A stretch of DNA of 64,000 nucleotides from an uncultured Desulfovibrio sp. (GTDB lineage Bacteria; Desulfobacterota; Desulfovibrionia; Desulfovibrionales; Desulfovibrionaceae). The position numbers and the translations under genes were made by a program. Below the pieces are notes generated by a model. The model had not been told where the DNA came from. It ran no database searches and was given only the letters and a program-made list of their open reading frames with translations. Below, one piece after another: positions 60,521-64,000 of the stretch (within the stretch, counting starts at the first letter, position 1; each line of letters opens with the position of its first letter). The stretch covers positions 89,519-153,518 of the forward strand of contig NZ_CAJUBO010000003.1 in the NCBI RefSeq assembly GCF_910584445.1, given 5' to 3'.

Positions 60521-60637
60521 GACCGCAACGCGCAGTTGTTTTTGACGGATAATTTCGGCAGTACCCACACAGCACAGGCGCGTCGCCAACTCAAAGAGTA
60601 TAGCAAAACAAAAAACAAAGCGGCGGCGCCGGAAGCC

Positions 60638-61654
60638 TCAGGAACTGCGCGCCGGAGCGCAGAGCGTCGCCAGTTCAACGGCGAGGCTCTCCAGCGCCTG
60701 CGCGGGGCTGCGCCGCCCGCTCTTGACCTGCCATTCCGCATCCGCCAGGACGGCGAAACCGCGGGCAACGCCGGCGGCGCCCAGGCGTTGCGCCAGCGCC
60801 CGCTTGGCTGCGGCATCCGAGGGATGGAGCCGCACATCCTCGCCCGCGAGGAGCTGCCAGAGCAGGCGCCAGTCACGGGCCAGGAGCGCCAGCAGGGAAA
60901 AGAGCAGCCGGTCATCGTCTTCGCCGCGCGCGAGTTCCCGCCATGCGCCCGCAAGGTCGCCCTGCTCCAGCCGGCGGATGCAGGCAAAGACATTGCATTC
61001 CGGGCTCCAGCCGGCCGTGGCCGTCATGGCGGTGTCCACCGTCGCCCCGCCGGCCATGAGCAAAAGCTTGCGCAGCTCGTTCTCGATGGCGAGGCCGTCC
61101 GGGGGCACGGAGGCGCAGAACTGTTCCAGCGCATCCGGCGCGAACGAAAGGCCCAGTGCCCGCGCCCGCGCCCGCACATGACGGCCCAGGTCGCGCTCGC
61201 TCAGGCCCTCCCCGCGCCAGACCCAGCCGCGTCCATCGGCAAAGGCGAAACAGCGCAGACGCGTGATATGGGCCGGGAGCCTGGGGCGACGCTTCTCCCA
61301 TTCGCCCTCGAGGCAGAACAACGGCCACGCGCGCGCCGAGGGCCGGGCAATGGCCCGCGAGAGTTTTTTCCACACCGCCGCGGGCCAGAGCTGCGCCTGC
61401 CGCACCACGATGGCGCGCGACGCCCCGAAAAGCTCCTCAAGGCTCAGGAGTTCCCAAAAGCGGGGCGCCGGTTCCTCGTCCCCCCAGAAAACATGCCGTT
61501 CCCAAGCGCCGCGTTCCGGCGGCCATGCCGCCAGCGCCTCCTCCAGGGCGCAGCGAAGCATGTGGCCGTCCGGACAGACAAAAAAACTGAAGCCCGGACG
61601 CTCCCCGCCCGGCCCGGCCGGGGATGCCGCGTTCTGGGCACCGGACGCCGCCAT
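60638..61654 (-). CDS. holA: DNA polymerase III subunit delta
   Basis: A 338-residue clamp-loader subunit. The sequence is divergent as usual for HolA, but the pattern fits: an N-terminal segment with FFVCPDGHMLRCALEEAL, a middle AAA-like part without Walker motif, and the C-terminal collar with IENELRKLLLMAG, VFACIRRLEQGDLAGAWREL and LLALLARDWRLLWQLL. It starts 10 bases after leuS; I see no lptE gene between them, although leuS-lptE-holA is a common order. Confidence 0.85.
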   Translation of the reverse strand: MAASGAQNAASPAGPGGERPGFSFFVCPDGHMLRCALEEALAAWPPERGAWERHVFWGDEEPAPRFWELLSLEELFGASRAIVVRQAQLWPAAVWKKLSRAIARPSARAWPLFCLEGEWEKRRPRLPAHITRLRCFAFADGRGWVWRGEGLSERDLGRHVRARARALGLSFAPDALEQFCASVPPDGLAIENELRKLLLMAGGATVDTAMTATAGWSPECNVFACIRRLEQGDLAGAWRELARGEDDDRLLFSLLALLARDWRLLWQLLAGEDVRLHPSDAAAKRALAQRLGAAGVARGFAVLADAEWQVKSGRRSPAQALESLAVELATLCAPARSS

Positions 61655-61664
61655 GAGGACCCCG

Positions 61665-64000
61665 CTAGCCCGCCACGATGTTGACGAGCTTGCCGGGAAC
61701 CACCACCACCTTGCGCACGGTCAGGCCCGCAAGGTGCCGCTGCGCCGCCGGATCGGCCAGCGCGGCCGCTTCCAGCGCGGCCTTGTCCGCCCCGGCCGGT
61801 GCCTCCAGCGTGCCGCGCAGCTTGCCGTTGACCTGCAGGGCCACAGTGATGGTGTCCCGCGCAAGGGCGCCTTCATCCCACACGGGCCACGGCTCGGCGC
61901 CCACGTCGCCGTCATGGCCGAGACGCTCCCAGAGTTCGGCGCAGATATGCGGCGCCACCGGCGACAGAAGCGTCAGCACCGTAGCCATGACCGAGGAGAA
62001 GACGCGGCGCTCCGCCTCGTCGCGTCCGAGTTTTTCGCGGGAGAGATACAGGGCGTTGACCAGTTCCATGACCGCCGCGATGGCCGTATTGAACTGGAAA
62101 CGGCCCACGGCCATGTCCGCCGAGACCTTTTTTACGGTCTCGTGCTCCTTGCGGCGCAGATCGCGCGCGGCGGCCGATGCGGCGTCCGCCGCCGTGGCGC
62201 CGCAGGCATGCAGCGGCAGGAGGCGCTCCCGCTCTTCCATGAAGAGCCGCCAGATACGCGAGAGAAAGCGCGAGGCGCCCTCGATGCCCGCATCCGTCCA
62301 TTCAAAATCGCGCTCCGGCGGCGCGGCGAAAAGGCAGAACAGGCGCACCGTGTCGGCGCCGTATCTGGCGATCATTTCCGACGGGTCCACCACATTGCCC
62401 TTGGACTTGGACATCTTGCTGCCGTCCTTGAGCACCATGCCCTGGGTGAGCAGGCGCGAGAACGGTTCGGAGAGGTCCGGGGGGTAAAAGCCCAGGTCGC
62501 GCAGGGCCTTGGTGAAGAAACGGGCGTACAGGAGATGGAGGATGGCATGCTCCACGCCGCCGATATAGAGGTCCACGGGCATCCAGTAGGCAAGCGCCTC
62601 CGGGTCGAAGGGCGCCCCGGCCTCACGGGCGGCGGTATAGCGCGAGAAATACCAGGAGGATTCCACGAACGTGTCCAGGGTATCGGTCTCGCGGCGCGCC
62701 GGGCCGCCGCAGCGCGGGCAGGCGCAGTCAACGAAGGACGGCGTCTCCGGCAGGGGCGAGCGGCCATCGTCGCGCACCTTGACATCCAGCGGCAGGATGA
62801 CCGGCAGGTTTTCCTCCTTTTCCGGCACCATGCCGCAGCGTTCGCAATAGACCACCGGAATGGGCGCGCCCCAGTAACGCTGGCGCGAGATGTTCCAGTC
62901 CCTGAGGCGGAACTGGATGGCGGAACTCCCCTTGCCTTCGGCTTCCAGGGCCGCCACCACGGCCTTCTTGCCCGCCTCGTTGTCCATGCCGTCGAAGCGG
63001 CCCGAATTGACCATGACGCCCGGGCCGGTATAGGCGCCCTCCATGGTTTCGGGGTCCAGATGCGCGCCTTCAGGCTCCACCACCACGCGCACGGGCAGCC
63101 CGTACTTGCGGGCGAACTCGAAATCGCGCTGGTCGCCGGAAGGCACCCCCATGACCGCGCCCGTGCCGTAGCCTGCCAGGACGAAATTGCCGAGCCAGAT
63201 GGGCACGCGGGCGCCCGTCAGCGGATGGACGGCATAGGCGCCGGTGAAGACGCCCTCCTTTTCCAGCGTGTCGGACTGGCGCTCCAGGCGGTCCATGTTG
63301 CGGATGCGTTCCACAAAGGCGCGCACCTCCTCCGCCTGGGGCAGGCCCTCGATGAGCCGTTCCACCAGCGGATGCTCGGGCGCCAGGGTCATGAAGGTGA
63401 CGCCGAACAGCGTGTCCGGCCTGGTGGTGAAGACCTCCACATGGTCCATGCCGTCATAGTCGCGCTCCAGACCGAAACGGATGCGCGCGCCTTCCGAACG
63501 GCCGATCCAGTTGCGCTGCATGGTGATGACCCGGTCGGGCCAGCCGCCCTCCAGGCGGTCGAGATCCGCGAGCAGCTCGTCGGCGTAGGCCGTGATGCCG
63601 AGAAACCACTGGGTGAGTTCCTTCTGCTCCACCACGCTGTCGCACCGCCAGCAGCGGCCTTCCTCCACCTGCTCGTTGGCGAGCACGGTATGGCACGAGG
63701 GGCACCAGTTCTGCGGCGCCTTCTTGCGGTAGGCAAGCCCCTTTTCCAGCATACGCAGGAAAAAGAGCTGTTCCCAGCGGTAATATTCCGGCCGGCAGGT
63801 GGCGATCTCGCGCGACCAGTCATAGGAAAAGCCCATGCGCCTGAGCTGGGCGCGCATCTCGGCGATATTGCCGTAGGTCCAGGCGGCGGGCGGCACATGG
63901 TGCTTGATGGCGGCGTTTTCGGCGGGCAGGCCGAAGGCGTCCCACCCCATGGGGTGCAGGACGTTGAAGCCCTGCATGCGGCGCATGCGCGCCACCACGT
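61665..64000 (-). CDS. leuS: Leucyl-tRNA synthetase, N-terminus cut by the window edge
   Basis: 778 residues of a class I aminoacyl-tRNA synthetase are visible; roughly the first 60, with the HIGH motif, lie beyond base 64000. Seen here are the VLHPMGWDAFGLPAENAA segment, a zinc-type insert (CPSCHTVL, then CWRCDS), the editing domain (TTRPDTLFGVTFM, where misacylated tRNA is hydrolysed), the signature K-M-S-K-S (DGSKMSKSKGN) and the anticodon-binding and C-terminal domains ending KVVVVPGKLVNIVAG. It is the first visible gene of the leuS-holA unit. Confidence 0.97.
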   Translation of the reverse strand, partial: VVARMRRMQGFNVLHPMGWDAFGLPAENAAIKHHVPPAAWTYGNIAEMRAQLRRMGFSYDWSREIATCRPEYYRWEQLFFLRMLEKGLAYRKKAPQNWCPSCHTVLANEQVEEGRCWRCDSVVEQKELTQWFLGITAYADELLADLDRLEGGWPDRVITMQRNWIGRSEGARIRFGLERDYDGMDHVEVFTTRPDTLFGVTFMTLAPEHPLVERLIEGLPQAEEVRAFVERIRNMDRLERQSDTLEKEGVFTGAYAVHPLTGARVPIWLGNFVLAGYGTGAVMGVPSGDQRDFEFARKYGLPVRVVVEPEGAHLDPETMEGAYTGPGVMVNSGRFDGMDNEAGKKAVVAALEAEGKGSSAIQFRLRDWNISRQRYWGAPIPVVYCERCGMVPEKEENLPVILPLDVKVRDDGRSPLPETPSFVDCACPRCGGPARRETDTLDTFVESSWYFSRYTAAREAGAPFDPEALAYWMPVDLYIGGVEHAILHLLYARFFTKALRDLGFYPPDLSEPFSRLLTQGMVLKDGSKMSKSKGNVVDPSEMIARYGADTVRLFCLFAAPPERDFEWTDAGIEGASRFLSRIWRLFMEERERLLPLHACGATAADAASAAARDLRRKEHETVKKVSADMAVGRFQFNTAIAAVMELVNALYLSREKLGRDEAERRVFSSVMATVLTLLSPVAPHICAELWERLGHDGDVGAEPWPVWDEGALARDTITVALQVNGKLRGTLEAPAGADKAALEAAALADPAAQRHLAGLTVRKVVVVPGKLVNIVAG

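Overview
The window is GC-rich and reads as a chromosome segment of a gut-type, sulfidogenic bacterium of the Desulfovibrionaceae (Desulfovibrio/Bilophila relatives). This rests on a Desulfovibrio-type outer-membrane porin, a glycyl-radical sulfonate lyase of the IslA/HpsG kind, two TauE/SafE sulfite exporters, AprA-like flavoproteins, several TRAP transporters, a DES/PER-type class A beta-lactamase, and a conserved tRNA-tuf-secE-nusG-rplKAJL-rpoBC block. No IS element, prophage or CRISPR array was seen.

Bases 1-11500 hold accessory metabolism: the end of an NSS-family amino-acid symporter, a D-2-hydroxyacid dehydrogenase, a secreted class A beta-lactamase, a two-gene TauE unit, and, on the minus strand, an arginine-dependent acid-resistance operon (small membrane protein, AdiC-like antiporter, AdiA-like decarboxylase). 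A 3-hydroxyisobutyrate-dehydrogenase-like enzyme and a second TauE exporter follow on the plus strand.

Bases 11500-23834 are the most interesting part: a glycyl radical enzyme (GRE) of the organosulfonate C-S lyase type and its activase, then an amidohydrolase-fold protein, a TRAP transporter (dctPQM) and a PAS/AAA+ sigma-54 activator followed by DUF4037, TPR and DUF4125 genes. Two nearly identical sigma-54 promoters, one before the GRE and one before the amidohydrolase/TRAP operon, each have a pair of related 12-bp motifs upstream. I infer a sigma-54-controlled sulfonate-respiration regulon: TRAP uptake, radical C-S cleavage releasing sulfite for respiration, and TauE as a sulfite safety valve. 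Pocket substitutions suggest a substrate other than isethionate, possibly dihydroxypropanesulfonate.

Bases 24463-34302 carry a DASS anion importer, a convergent LysR regulator and a probable operon of two AprA/FrdA-like flavoproteins, a GltD-like flavin/iron-sulfur oxidoreductase, a porin and an AprB-like ferredoxin. This may be an uncharacterised anaerobic redox pathway. A tRNA-Leu and a second dctPQM TRAP operon follow, up to 38133.

From 38300 the window is mostly housekeeping: trmFO and a methyltransferase on the plus strand, then on the minus strand (in order of transcription from the right edge) leuS, holA, radC, lon, prmC, tRNA-Thr/Tyr/Gly, tuf, rpmG, tRNA-Trp, secE, nusG, rplK, rplA, rplJ, rplL, rpoB and rpoC. 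Two oddities are a CgeB-like glycosyltransferase between rplL and rpoB, and a palindromic, apparently non-coding element between radC and holA.
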